64,000 nt of DNA from Platynereis dumerilii (lineage: Eukaryota > Annelida > Polychaeta > Phyllodocida > Nereididae), in contig JAPTHN010000012.1 in assembly GCA_026936325.1 (NCBI GenBank), forward strand, positions 34,978,537-35,042,536. Reading direction: 5' to 3'. Below, piece after piece: positions 20,885 to 33,430 of this stretch. The number at the start of each line of letters is the position of its first letter. Position 1 is the stretch's first letter. A program made the translations under genes and the position numbers. Below the pieces are notes generated by a model, which was not told the DNA's origin, made no database searches, and worked only from the letters and a program-made list of their open reading frames with translations.

Positions 20885-22554
20885 TGAAGACTTATGGATT
20901 GATATTCTAACCTGGTCCCTGGTGAAATCCTCTACGTTTTTTTACATTTCGGTGTTGTATTTATTAGAAATATCCTGTAAAACTCAATTTTAGGCATAAA
21001 ATTGACTTTGACACTTGTTGTTTATCATCTGAGCCTTACATGACATATCAAGTACCATTGGTATACCGGTTACGGTGTGTAATTTGTTCATGAGAGCTCA
21101 GATTTTAAGCAAAGGTACATTTTTGCAACCTTTTGATCTCTGATTACATAATTGATTTGCATGTTGGTCAAATAACATGTATAAAACTCCTAATTCCAGA
21201 CACCTGCAGCAGACGTTTGTTGAAATTGGACCACTGGTTCGGGAGATATTGCAATTATTTTAGTTTCGCCCGCCCTTGAAACTGTCATTTTCAAATACTT
21301 GCAATATTTTGTTAAGACCAACTGCTGACACATACATAAACTCTGCATTTTAGACATAAAATTGTCTTTCAAACTTGTTATCTTTTATCTTTTATCTTTT
21401 TCCTAAATGACTCAACAAGTCCAATGGGTTTGGCAGCTATGGTGTTTGTTGTTTGATGAGGCGTTCAGATTTTAGGCAGTGGTCATTTTGTGACCTCTGA
21501 TGACCTAATTAATTTGCAAATTGGTCATATAATGATCTATATTCATAGAACCCACAAGTCCCAACATTTTACGGGGAAATATGTTTGGATAGAACAATTG
21601 GTTCAGGAGATATAGTGATTTTAGTTTATCCCGCCCTTAAAACGGTCATTTTCAAATATTTGACATATTTTGTCATTTGCCATTTCTGATACATAAATAA
21701 ATTCTGCAATTTTAGACATAAAACTTACTTTGACACTTTTTATCTATAATCTGACCCCTAAATGACTCAACAAGTCCCATTGGTTTGGCAGCTGAGGAGA
21801 TTGTTTTTGGATGAGGGTTCTGATTTTAAGCAACAGTCAATTTTCGTGACCTTTTGACCTCTGATGACCTAATTAATTTGCACATTGGTCATATAATGAC
21901 CTATATGTGGAGAACTTACAAGTCCAAACATTTTGAGGGGTAATTTGTGAGGATAGGACCATTGGTTCAGAAGATACAGCAATTTTAGTTTCCTCCACCC
22001 TTTAAACAGGCATTTTCAAATATGTACCATATTTCATTATGTTCCGCTGCTGACACATGCATGAATTATCCGTTTATTGGCATTAAATGGACTTTCATAC
22101 TTGTTATCTATAATCTGAGCCCTCCATGACCTTCCAAGTGTCATTGGGTTGGCAGCTGTGGTGTTCATTTGGACAATGGTTCGGATTTTAAGCAATAGTA
22201 AATTTTGTGACCTTTTGACCTCTGTCGACCTACTTAATTTGCATATTGGTCATATATCGACCTATATTTGTAAAACTCAAAATTCTAGATATTGTGAGGG
22301 GTAATTTGTTGAAATTGGTCCACTGATTCAGGATATATAGCAATTTTAGCTTCCCCCACCCCATAATTCATGTGCTCAAATCCGACACAGATTCCCGTAT
22401 TTAAGGGCTGATTACTACCACTAAGCTGCCGCATCAATCTTGGGCCCCAACTTTTTTATAGTCTATAGGCATATGTCTTTCAGAAAAACACTGTTAGATT
22501 TTGCCACCCCAGGTGGTACCAATCTGTGAAAATATGGGGTCTGGCTCATGGACT
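20885..22554 (-). repeat. Right inverted arm of the foldback element
   Basis: Inverse of the left arm, again with four units (phenotypic word GGTTCAGGAGATATAG and its variants near 21240, 21610, 21965 and 22325). Differences from the left arm are scattered substitutions and small indels, so the two arms have diverged for some time. The frame at 21190-21372 is the arm unit and not a gene. Confidence 0.75.
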
Positions 22555-23760
22555 GTTATGGATTCAAATGTAGTGGTATGTAATTGTGTAAATGAATTTA
22601 TTTCCGGAGATAAACATGTAGTGCCATATATAACGTGTAAATATTTAGCTTCTGGGTAAAATATATTTGCTACTACATGTATACAAAATACAAATTTGTA
22701 AATAATTGATTTTTATAATTAAATATATTGCAGGTATACAATGTGTAGATAATTGAACTGGGATTAATTGTATTTACTGCTATATTTATTTGTAAATGAA
22801 TTTATTTCTGAATATCGAATGTATACACTGCTATAGCCTTCTCAGACAAACTGTGCAATCTACAAGTAATGATAAATAAAAAACATGCGTGTGCAATCTC
22901 AGCAATATATTGGAAAGGGCATCTTACCTCAGATTTACTAAAGTTTGCAAACCCGAATAGCACTCTATAGCACTGGTATTCCTGTATTTAAGACGTAATT
23001 ACATGTGAGACAATTTTGAATCTGGAATGTAACGTCTTACCCAAGCTGCAAGTTTTAAAATGAAAATCTTTTGCTTCATCATGGACGTTTATTACAAACT
23101 TAGGGCACATTGTCGCATACTGAACAACTTCTACTTCCATGTGCTTGCTCTCCTGTTGACAATAGCTTTACACTCTTATTCTGGTATGGAAACTTCCCTG
23201 AGGACACCCACTCATGTTGTCAAGTAGGCCAAAGGTGGTCACCAACTTCACCATAAGGGTGGCTTCTGTGTCGGTACTGTAACATGATCTGGAATAAGTC
23301 CGAATAACATTGGACAGTCTTCGGTATATCACAGAGATGACACAATGGGGAAGTCACCCCATCAGCATTGGTGTGCGTAACCATTGGCTTGTAGAGCTAT
23401 GGTATGATTTCCATTCAGTATGGTGAGTGCCGGTGAGCAGATTTATCTGGAACGAGTGCCATACAAAAATTACTATATTATCAATTATTACTATTAATAT
23501 GGAGCAACGGTCGACGCATGACACCAGAGGGAATGCCCATAAATTTCAAGTCCATCAACCATTAGTGAACTCTTATAAATATGCTTTCATACCAAGAACA
23601 ATAGTCGACAAGTGAAGACATGCTTCAACAGCTCAGCACTGATACAGGACAACTTACATGTTTATAGGACACCGAAAAAGATGAAATTTGTCACAGACGT
23701 AAAATAAATGACAGGGAACGCAAGCATCATCGCGAAATATTTTTTACAAGTCGATATATT
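22555..23760. other. Non-coding stretch; one diverged array-repeat copy
   Basis: Mostly AT-rich sequence with a repeated TGTAAATGAATTTATTTC word (near 22591 and 22792). At about 23215-23310 a CCAAAGGTGGTCACCAAC...GTACTGTAACATGATCTGGAATAA series follows the 25.7-32.6 kb array consensus and is a diverged copy. No gene recognised. Confidence 0.45.
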
Positions 23761-23802
23761 ATAAAAACATGGATCAAAGAATCAGCTCATACAAGATGTA
23801 AA

Positions 23803-24929
23803 ATGTACAGTATCAGAAGTGAGGCAGAACAGCAACCAAAACGAGGCATAGAAGAGACTTTGGTTAAATCACAGACATGTACAGTTCAGAATGAGGCTAT
23901 AACTGCAGAGTCAAGTGTTTCTAGGGGCAACCATGGATTGATAAACTGCAACTTGGAATTAGTCAGCATTATAAATATGCTCGTGAAAGATTTAAAGGAA
24001 GCCCACAATGCCAAACTTGACCTGCTTCTTAAAAAGATAGAAAATCAAGAAGAACAAATCACCAGACAAAAAGAAGAAATAGAAAAATTGAAAGACAAAA
24101 TTCACACAACTGAAACGACACAGTCACAGGAAAGTCAGCCATCAATTATATTAAAGAATATAGAACAAACAGGAGTTCAATTTACAGAAAATAAAACAGA
24201 ATTAAAAGAAAAAAAAATTTTAGATAAAAAAGATTCTCTCTACCAAAAATTGAAAGTTGAGAAACGGCATAACCTAATCATCACTGGAGTGGCAGAAGAC
24301 AAGAAGGAAAATCTTCATAGAAAAATCTCAGAAATTTTGGAAGCAAAATTTGGGAGAACTGATATGAGTTTGAAATGTGAAAGGATTGGAAAGGCAGAAA
24401 CAGCAGCCAATATACAACCAAGAAAGGTCAAAGTCAAATTTTCAAGAATTTGGGACAAGAGATACATTTACAGGAACCGAAGAAAGCAGCTTCTACATTC
24501 TGACATTTCATAAATGAAGATCTCATGCCTGATAAAAGAGAATTACTATACCTTGCAAGAGGACTGAAAAAGAAAAGGAAGATTCACTCCACGTACACTT
24601 ATGAAGGATCGGTATTTATCATAGAAAAAGAAAATGGCAAGCCAAAAGAATTTACGAAAAACATTGAATGTTACAATCAAGCTGTTGTATTAGCAAGAGA
24701 ACGAGAATGTAATGCAACCAAAACTACGCAAGAAGTAATTGAAGACACTACCCAGTTAAATTCTGAGAAAACGCAAGAAAAATCTCACATTGAACAAGCG
24801 GAGAAGCAAGAAAATACAAAACAATGCAAAAAGTATGAAAATGAACTGGAAGAAGATGAAGACCTGAGATACGAAATATTGGAAATTGTTCAGCAAATTC
24901 TATCACAAGACGGAAAACAGAAGAGATGA
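23803..24929 (+). pseudogene. LINE ORF1-like protein, coiled coil plus RRM-like domain
   Basis: Frame 23803-24513 has an ATG, a coiled coil at residues about 60-105 (LLLKKIENQEEQITRQKEEI) and a domain resembling the RRM-like core of LINE ORF1 proteins (RHNLIITGVAEDKKENL, CERIGKAE, KVKVKFSRIWDKRYIYRNRR). The protein continues in another frame from about 24507 (FINEDLMPDKRELLYLARGL) to 24929, so one frameshift lies near 24500. The C-terminal tail is acidic and lysine-rich. ORF1 proteins bind LINE RNA as trimers. No ORF2 follows: the element reaches an A-rich 3' end at about 25105-25125 only 180 bases after the ORF1 stop. Confidence 0.7.
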
Positions 24930-25126
24930 CGTATGAGACAACATGACACCAAAACAACTTATCCCACAGCCCTCGTAAAAACAATGCTCATATAAATTTC
25001 AAAATTTTCATTTTATTACCATTTTTCTTAATATATATTTTTTGAATTTCATAATATTTGAAACTTTTCCCAACAGCGGCAAACAATTGCCTTCGGGAAA
25101 ATAACAAATAAATCAAATCAAAATCA

Positions 25127-25365
25127 ATCGATTGGAACATGCTGCCCGCGGTGGTAGCCCAGGCTGAGACACTTGAGGCTTTTCAAAGTGTCACTCAGCA
25201 AAATCATCTAAGGACTATGGACTCTTGTACAGTTGTACATAACACACACTGTAATATACATTCACTGTTACTAGCACCACGCACACACCACCAGACTTCA
25301 GCGGAATATCAACCTTGACGATGCTGAATACTATCCAGATCCAGATCCAGACTGATGTTTATAAA
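25127..25365 (+). pseudogene. 3' tail of a LINE ORF2 (reverse transcriptase C-terminus)
   Basis: The + frame beginning near 25133 reads WNMLPAVVAQAETLEAFQSV, which matches the conserved 'WN.LP..V..A.tl..FK' segment at the C-terminus of many LINE ORF2 proteins (CR1/RTE/Jockey types). It then runs into a 3' untranslated part that ends with ATCCAGATCCAGATCCAG near 25338-25355. Only the extreme 3' end is present, as in a 5'-truncated insertion. It abuts the A-rich end of the ORF1-bearing element, so one may have inserted at the end of the other. Confidence 0.55.
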
Positions 25366-25700
25366 TGGAACTAACTTAAAGGTTGTTCTGTTGTTTTCCC
25401 TTGTTTTTCTTGTTTTTAATATTGTTTCTAATTTTTATTGTTTTTTGTGTTAATATTTACCTTTGTCTTTTTTCTAGACCAATCAAGTATAACACACTAA
25501 CATAATGATAGTATGGCAAAGATGCATCTTCTCCTTGATTAATGGTGATCGAATATGATGCTATATAAATGTTGTATAATTAAATAGAATACATAAATTG
25601 TGTCTGCTTGTTGAATGTCAAAGTCTCCATTTTGAAAAATCACTGCTTTTAATATGTTTAAGGATCAAAACACTTTGCAACCACGTATAGCTGTTAATCC
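25366..25700. other. Non-coding spacer before the array
   Basis: T-rich run followed by a GCATCTTCTCCTTGATTAATGG...GTCTGCTTGTTGAATGTCAA segment. The latter recurs at about 30100-30240 and 30830-30950, so it already belongs to the array's longer unit. Confidence 0.5.
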
Positions 25701-27832
25701 AGAATGAATTCGACGAAAGTAGCAAATTCAGATGGGTTCACACGAAAGGGGCATCCAGCATAGGCAAGCAGTCCTCCAGTCACTTCTACCACCACAAACG
25801 ATCATGCTATCTTATTGACACAAGAAAAGCTCACCCACTCTGAAGAAAATATTCCCAGAAGTCTCACAGCAGAGTCAATGTGGTCAAAGCTGGCAACCTC
25901 TCTTTGCTCAGTATGGGGATGGCAACTGATGCAACCCACTAACACATAATCTAGAATAACAATAGCCATGGCAATGGGAGTGAGAAGCCAAAATGAGCAG
26001 GTTATGTGTCAGGTATGTGTTGGTGTTAGCAATAGAATATAGAGGTAACCTCTCTTGGTGTATGTTGTCAAAGAAAGTCCGTCTCAATAACAAAAGCAAC
26101 AGTATCCAAAGCCTAATGACGAAAGTAGCAATTCTGTTGGGTTCACACGAAAGGGGCATCCAACATAGGCAAGCAGTCTTCCGGGCACTTGTACCACCAC
26201 TACAGATCATGCTATCTTATTGACACACGAAAAGCTCTCCTACTCTAACGAAAATATTCCCAAAAGTCTCACAGCAGTGTCAATCTGGTCAAAGGTGGCA
26301 ACCTGTCTTAGTATGGGGATGACTACTGCCGCCGTTCACTAACATAATCTAGAATAACAATGGCCGTGGGAAAGGGAATGAGAAGGCAGAAATGTGCAGG
26401 TTATGTGTCAGTTATGGCTGCCGTGAACAATAGAATATGTTAACCAAAGATGGCCAACCTCAATAACAAAATCAATGGTATCCAGCAAAGATTTATCAGA
26501 AATAGGATCAGTCTGCAGGGGGTTGATTCTTCTTATTTTAAGATGATTGTTCATTGACAATCAGAAAAAAATGCCAGCTGAAATAACTGCCATATAGCAA
26601 CATTGTATGTTTATTTTCGATGATTGGACCCTATACATGTACATCTGAAACATTTTGAATTCTGATATTGCACAATGAACATCTTGTCGAAACCTACTGT
26701 TGAAATATATAATTATATGTATCTGTCACTTTAGCATAGTATCCACAAACAAGTTCTCAATAAAGGTATGTCGAACAGATATAGAGCGGGTCTTCTGCAG
26801 TTACTTTTTGGCCTAAAATTATGATAGTAATTGCCTGTGTCATAATATCACATTTCTTGTAGTGCCTCTTTGAAATTGAATGCGAATGAATACAACTTTG
26901 AGATCATGCAGCGAAGATGCATTCAGGGTAACTTTGAGGATCAGAACACCAGGCAACCATGCATATGCTTTAAATATTACAGTAATCCAAAAGGATTCTG
27001 ACGAAAGTAGCAATTCTGTTGGGTTCTCACGAAAGGACCATTTCAACATTGGCAAGCAGTCTTCCGGGCACTTCTACCACCACTACAGATCATGCTATCT
27101 TATTGACACAAGCAAAGCTCTCCTACTCCAAAGAAAATATTCCCAGAAGTCTCACAGCTGTGTCAATCTGGTCAAAGGTGGTAACCTCTCTTGGTGTGGG
27201 GATGGCTACTGCCACTGTACAGTGACATAATACAGAATAACAATAGCCATGGGATGGGAGTGAGAATCCAGAAATGTGCAGGTCAAGTGTCAAATATGGT
27301 CGCTGTGAGCAATAGATTATGTTACAGGTGATTTAATTACCATGTGATTCAAGGATTCTTGACGGACTCAATACATGGCACTTTTGTTTAATCTTATTGG
27401 TACAGGTACAACAGACTGCTTTTAATAATTATTATGTATAGGGATCAAAACACTTGGAAACATAGTGTTGGTGTAAACATTAGAGTAAATCTAGAAGGAT
27501 TTTGACAAAAGTAGCAATTGAGATGGATGGGTCCACAGAAAAGGACCATTCAAATATTGGCAAGCAGCCTTCCGGGCACTTGTACCGCCACTACAGATCA
27601 TGCTATCTTATTGACACAAGGAAACTCTCCTACTCTAACAAAAATATTCCCAGAAGTCTCACGGCAATGTCAACCTGGTCAAATGTGGCAACCTCTCTTA
27701 GTATGAGGATGACTACTGCCGCCGTTCACTAACACAATCTAGAATAACAATAGCCGTGGGAAAGGGAATGAGAAGGCAGAAATGTGCAGGTTATGTGTCA
27801 GTTATGGCTGCTGTGAGCAATAGAATATGTTA

Positions 27833-28801
27833 CCGTAAACCGGGGCTACTTTGAACACTTTTGAACATTAACAGCTTGACAAAGCTCAGTCATGAGCAGC
27901 AGACTGGGTATGATTATTTTGAAATTTGTGGCTATATTACCCTTCAAAATGGGATACCTAAAGTTTTGCGTCCACCAATATTTTCATGTATATTGGGTGA
28001 AATGTGGTGTTTTCAAAGTAGCCCCGGGGACGGGGCTACTTTGAACAACCAATTTCCCCTTGCAATATTTCAAATCCTCACTCACTCTGGGGTACCTTTG
28101 ATAAAATTATGCAGGAATTTATTTTGTTTGCAATAACTACTTCATTAACAAAAGAAAGGGCATCATTGTAGTCTTTGGAGGGTCAAAACCCTGTTTCTTT
28201 CTCATAATTTTGCATCATCGTTATCGGTAGCACCTAAAATCCACCATAATAATACATTTATCTTTATCCGATTGACTTTAAAATGAAGTTAAACAATTTT
28301 CCAGTAGTGCAAGGGCAAGTTCCAACACCCATGCAATTTTTAAATTGCTGCCAAGATACCTCCAAGATAGATGTGATTATTTGAACGTGTTCAAAGTAGC
28401 CCCACCTTTTGCATGTCATAAATTTCTCAATCAACGTCACCATTTTCTTATGGGACACTGAAGCAAAAATTTTACTCTTACAAAATTCACTGACACTTGC
28501 TCTATTTTGGTTGCAACTTTTGAGACTATTCATTAACCCCTTATCAGACAACCAAATAAAATTTTGCAGACAATCAAATCATTGAAATTCCATGGTTGCC
28601 ATTTTGATGCGTTCTACTGCCGGACTCACATATTTTCAAAACAGCTCTACTGCATCATTTGAAAGTTAAAATAGCATAGAAAAATTATTGGAATTCATAT
28701 CATCATATTCTGGTGCCTGATCGACACAATTAAGGAAGATAAGAGGTCATGTTTGGGGTGTTCAAAGTTACCCCAGCGTTCAAAGTAGCCCCGGTTTAAG
28801 G
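27833..28801. mobile_element. Word-grammar DNA element B (0.97 kb)
   Basis: Flanked by TA (27831-27832 and 28802-28803). The left end CCGTAAACCGGGG and the right end, the inverse of CCTTAAACCGGGG, form the terminus. Its word GGGGCTACTTTGAAC occurs at 27842, as a head-to-head pair (inverted at about 28011-28025, direct at 28032-28046), inverted at 28389-28403, and as an inverted tandem pair at 28760 and 28778. The inner pair lies 169 and 190 bp from the terminal word. No coding capacity. Inserted in the array. Confidence 0.85.
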
Positions 28802-29654
28802 TAATATATATAATAAATATATGACACCACACATAACATTATCTAGAATAGAAATAGCTATGGGACATGGGGTGAAGCCAAAATGAGCAGGTTATGCATC
28901 AGTTATGACCTTATTGAGAAATAGAATATGTTACAGGTGATTTAATTACTACTTGATTCAGGATTCTTGGCCGACTAAATACACAGCACTTTCGTTAATC
29001 TGATTGGTTCAGGAACAACATACTTTTGATATGTTTAAGGATGAAAAAACTGGGAAACAAAGTATTGCTGTAAATATTAGGGTAAATCCATAAGGATTTT
29101 GACGAAAGTAGCAATTCAGACAAAAGGACCTTTCAAACTTTGGCAAGCAGTCTTCCGGCCACTTGTACCACCATTACAGATCATGCTGTCATATTCACAC
29201 AAGCAAAGCTCTCCTGCTCTGCAAAAAATATTTCCCGAAGGCTCACAGCAATGTCAATTTGGTCAAAGGTGCTAGCCTCTCTTAGTACGGGAATGGATGC
29301 TGCCACCATACAGTGACATAATCTAGAATAACAATAGCCATGAGAATGGGAATGAGAAGGCAGAAATGTGCAGGTTATGTGTCAGTTACACTGTATGGCT
29401 GCTGTGAGCAATAGAATATGTTAACCAAAGATATACAAGCTCAATAACAAAAGCAATGCCAATGGCATCCAGCAAAGATTTATAAGAAATAAGATCGGTC
29501 TGCAATAGCTGATTCTTCTTATATCAAGACGACTGGTCTTAGACAATCATAAAAAATATTTTAAAAATTGCTATAAATACAACTGTATGTTTAGTTTTCA
29601 AATGGAACAATGGATAGTATATAAATATAATTGTAAATTTTCAAACCTGCATCT

Positions 29655-30093
29655 CAGGGCTTTGGAGTCAGAGTCGGAGTCGGGAGTCGGAAGTTTTTGG
29701 TTGGAGTCAGAGTCGGAGTCGAACTTTGATTTTCAGGTGGAGTCGGAGTCGGAGTCGAAGTCGAAAATTAATTTGGTGCCTCCTGACTCCTTAAAAATAA
29801 TAAATATAAAATTCACAAAAACCCAGTTACAACAACGTGAAATTTATCTCGAATTTCAACAAAACTTCCTGAACAAGTATTCATGAACAAAAGCTAATAG
29901 AAAATTTGTGGAGGTACCTTTTGCCCCCTGTTAATCATATATTATTTGTGTGAAATAACATCGAAAAGCGGAGTCGGGAGTCGGGAGTCAGAGCCAGAAT
30001 TTAGCAGGCCTTAGGAGTCGGAGTCGCTTTTCAGAAAGCCAAAGGAGTCAGGAGTTGGAGTCGGTTCACTTACTACCCGACTCCAAAGCCCTG
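29655..30093 (+). repeat. GGAGTC-rich dispersed repeat, copy 2, 439 bp
   Basis: Both ends are inverted forms of CAGGGCTTTGGAGTCGG, with many GGAGTC hexamers near each end and a non-repetitive middle that matches copy 1 at 10667-11025 in reverse. It interrupts an array unit, whose spacing returns to the usual value when it is removed. The Glu-Ser-rich frame 29587-29886 comes from the hexamers. The termini suggest a small DNA transposon, superfamily unknown. Confidence 0.75.
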
Positions 30094-32649
30094 ATGCATC
30101 TTCTCCTTGGTTAATACTGATTGAATATTATGCTATATAAATGTTGTATAATAGAATGCATAAATTGTGTCTGCTTGTTGAATGTCAAATTCATCAGTTT
30201 AATAAATCACTGCTTTTTATATTTTTAAGGATCAAAACACTTGGCAACAAAGTATTGCTGTAACTCCAAAGGTGTTTTGATGAAAGTAGCATTTCAGATG
30301 GGTTCACACGAAAGGACCATTCAAACATTGGCAAGCAGTAATCCGGGCACTGATACCACCATTACAGATCATGCTATCTTATTGACACAAGCAAAGCTCT
30401 CCTGCTCTGCAGAAAATATTCCCTGAAGTCTCACAGCAATGTCATTCTGGTCAAAGGTGGTAACCTCTCTTAGTATTGGAATGGATGCTGCCACCGTACA
30501 GTGACATAATCTAGAATAACAATAGCCATGGGAATGGGAATGAGAAGGCAGAAATGTGTAGGTTATGTGTCAGTTATTGCCTCTATGAGCAATAGAATAT
30601 GTTAACCAAAGATATAAAAGCTCAATAACAAAAGCAATGGCATCCAGCAAAGATTTATAAGAAAAAAGATCAGTCTGCAGTAGATGATTCTTCTTATATA
30701 TATTAAGATGATTGATCCTGGACTATCAGAAAAAAGTGCCAGCTGAAATAATTGCTATAGCTACATTGTATGTTTATTTTGGAAACTGAGACAATGGATT
30801 GTATATAAACATGATTGTAAAGTGTCAAAGATGCATGTTCTCCTTGATTAATACAGATTGAATATGATGCTATTTAAATTATGTATAATATGATACATAA
30901 ATTGTGTCTGCTTGTTGCATGTCAAAGTCATCAATTTAATAAATCACTGCTTTTTGATATATTTAAGGATAAAAAAACTTGGCAACAAAGTATTGCTGGA
31001 AATATTACAGTAATCCAAAATAATTTTACGAAAGTAACAATTCAAATGGGTTCACATGAAAGGGGAATTTTAACATTGGCAAGCAGTCTTCCGGCACTTG
31101 TACCACCACTACAGATCATGCTATCTTATTGACACAAGAAAGTATCTCCTACTCTGAAAAACAATAGCCATGGGAATGAGAGTGATAAGGCAGGAATGAG
31201 CAGTTGAGCAGTCACTTAAGGCCTCTGTTAGCAATAGAATATGTTACAGATGATTTAATTACCATGTGATTCGATGATTCTTGGCCGACTAAATACAGAG
31301 CACTTTCATTTAATCTGATTGGTTCAGGAACAATGGACTATTGATATGTTTAGGGATCAAAAAACTTGGAAGCAAGGTATTGCTGTAAATATTAAAGTAA
31401 ATCCATACAGATTTTAACGAAAGTAGCAATTCAGATGGGCTCACACGAAAGGATCATTCCTACATTGACAAGCAGTCTTCCGGGCACTAAGTCTTGTACC
31501 ACCAGTACAGGTCATGCTATCTTATTGACACAAGCCAAGCTCTCGTACTCTAAAGAAAATATTCCCCGAAGTCTCACAGCAATGTCAATCAGGCCAAAGG
31601 TGGTAACCTCTCTTAGTATTGGGATGGCTACTGACACCGTACAGTAACATAATCTAGAATAACAAAAGCCATGGGAATGGGAGTGAGAAGCCGAAGTGAG
31701 CAGGTTATGTGTCAGTTATGGTCTCGGTGAGTAATAGATTATGTTAACCAAAGATAGGCAATCTCAATAACAAAAGTAATGGTTCCAGCAAAGATTTATA
31801 AGGAGCAAGATAAGTCTGCAGTAGCCGGTTCTTCTTATATTAAGGCAACTGGTGTTGGACAATCAAAAAGATGTGCCAGCTGAAATAATTGCTAAAGCTA
31901 TGTTTATTTGGGAAGATGGAACATGATACCTCACACGTGAAACTTCTAAAACATTTTAAGTTCTGACACTGTACAATGAATATCTTATCAAAACCTAATG
32001 TTGAAATGTCTGTCACTGCAGCAAAGTATGCACAAACAAGTTCTAAATAAACATATGTCGACTAGATATAGGACAGGTTTTCTGTAGTTAATTTTTGGCC
32101 TACAATTATGAAGTGTATTTTGCCTGTGTCATAATATCGCATTTCTTGTAGTGACAGTAGCAGTCAGTGTCAAATTTATCTTACTCTTTGAAACTGAATG
32201 CAAATGAATGCAACTTTTGAGATCATGCAGCGAGGATGTATTCCTTGTAACTTTAAAAAGGATCAAAACACTTGGTAGTGAAGTAGTTCTCTAACTGTAA
32301 CAATAAATCAAAAAGGATTTTTACAAAGTAGCAATTCAGATGGGTTCGCACGAAAGGACCATTCCAACATTGACATGAAGTCTTCCTGGCACTAGTACTA
32401 CCACTACAGATCATGCCATCTTATTGACACAAGAAAAGCTCTCCTACTCTGCAGAAAACATTCCCAGAAGTCTCTGGCAGTGTCAATCTGGTCAAGGGTG
32501 GCAACCTCTCTTTGCTTAGTAGGGGGATGGCAACTGATGCAACCCACTAACACATAATCTGGAATAACAATAGCCATGGGAATGGGACAGATTAGCCAAA
32601 ATGAGCAGGTTAGCAGTCAGTTAAGGATTGTGTTAGTAGTAGAATACAA

Positions 32650-33430
32650 GCTCAATAACAAAGGCAATGGCATCAAGCAAAGATCAATTATAAGAAATCA
32701 ATCAGTCTGCAATGGCTGATTCGTTTTATATTAAGACAATTGATCTCTGACAATCAATAAAAAAACTACAGCTGAAATACTTGATACAATGTATATAGCA
32801 ACATTGTATGTTTATTTTGGAAGATGGACATGATATGTCAGTTGGTCAATTTATGAAGCAGTTTGAGTACCGGTATAACACAACGGGCATCTCGCAAAAC
32901 CTTGTGTGGGAATGTTTGTAAATACAACAAAGTGTTCACAAAAAAGTTCTAAATAAATATATGTCAACTGGACAAAGAACAAGTTAGTTTTGAGCTACAA
33001 TTTTGATTTAAAAGTCTATTTTGCCTCTGTCATAAGATGCAACTGACACTTTTTAGCAAAAAGCTCTTAACAAAGAAGTAAAACCACATGAACTGGACCC
33101 CCACCTTAAAATCTGATGCCCATGACTTGGCATTGTGTAACTAGATTTTGTGTATGTTATCTCTTATTTTAATGGATCGCTCTGAGATGATGACATGATC
33201 TTTTTTTTTCTCGCCAGGGATAAATACTTGTCTTAAAGATATCCTCCCTCTTTATTGTAATGCAACATTTCAGAAAGGAACAAAATATCTTGAGTCCTGA
33301 GACTTGAGTCTTGACCCTATAATTAGTGGAGATATCCTGACCTCATGGGTACTGATGACTCAGGATCTCTTTGACTCACAGATTTACATCTAAAAATACC
33401 ACCATAGCATTTACCTCTTCTTATCACACC
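32650..33430. other. Array edge and non-coding spacer
   Basis: The first 400 bases still resemble the array's long unit (CAATGGCATCAAGCAAAGAT; AACATTGTATGTTTATTTTG). After about 33050 I see nothing recognisable. Confidence 0.45.

Larger units (their letters stand above)
16870..22554. mobile_element. Foldback-type element, 5.7 kb, with 1.65-kb inverted arms
   Basis: The left arm (16870-18515) and right arm (20885-22554) are inverted copies, roughly 90% identical in the parts I aligned by eye, starting AGTCCATGAGCCAGACC at the outer ends. Each arm contains four tandem units of about 360 bp, seen as the recurring GAAACTAAA...ATATCTCCTGAACC segment near 17060, 17417, 17777 and 18147, with a GGTCAAAAGGTCACAAAAA-type word in each. 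The middle 2.4 kb holds unrelated sequence, including an LTR-like insertion. No transposase is seen. Large repeat-built inverted arms are typical of foldback elements, such as the TU elements of sea urchin and Galileo of Drosophila. Confidence 0.7.
25700..32650 (+). repeat. Irregular direct array of nine 0.3-0.9 kb units
   Basis: Nine direct copies of a core that begins near GACGAAAGTAGCAATTCAGA and runs through GGCAAGCAGTCTTCCGGGCA, a CATGCTATCTTATTGACACA segment and a CTAGAATAACAATAGCCATG segment. Core starts: about 25712, 26118, 27000, 27504, 29101, 30279, 31027, 31417 and 32322. Spacings fall near 390-410, 740-750 and 880-905 bp once the insertions at 27833-28801 and 29655-30093 are subtracted. 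Some units carry the left half of the CAGGTGATT MITE. Short frames (for example MGSHERTI.TLASSLPG) recur because the DNA repeats; I see no start context or domain. Diverged copies occur at 1995, 23215, 33430, 41270 and perhaps 44940. Confidence 0.8.

Noticed and set aside
27019-27225. Small protein gene candidate repeated through the array
   Set aside because: The frame repeats because the DNA repeats; several units break it and no promoter, domain or start context is present.
25712-32650. Tandem gene cluster such as 5S rRNA or histone genes
   Set aside because: Units vary in length, contain no rRNA or histone sequence and no intact frame.
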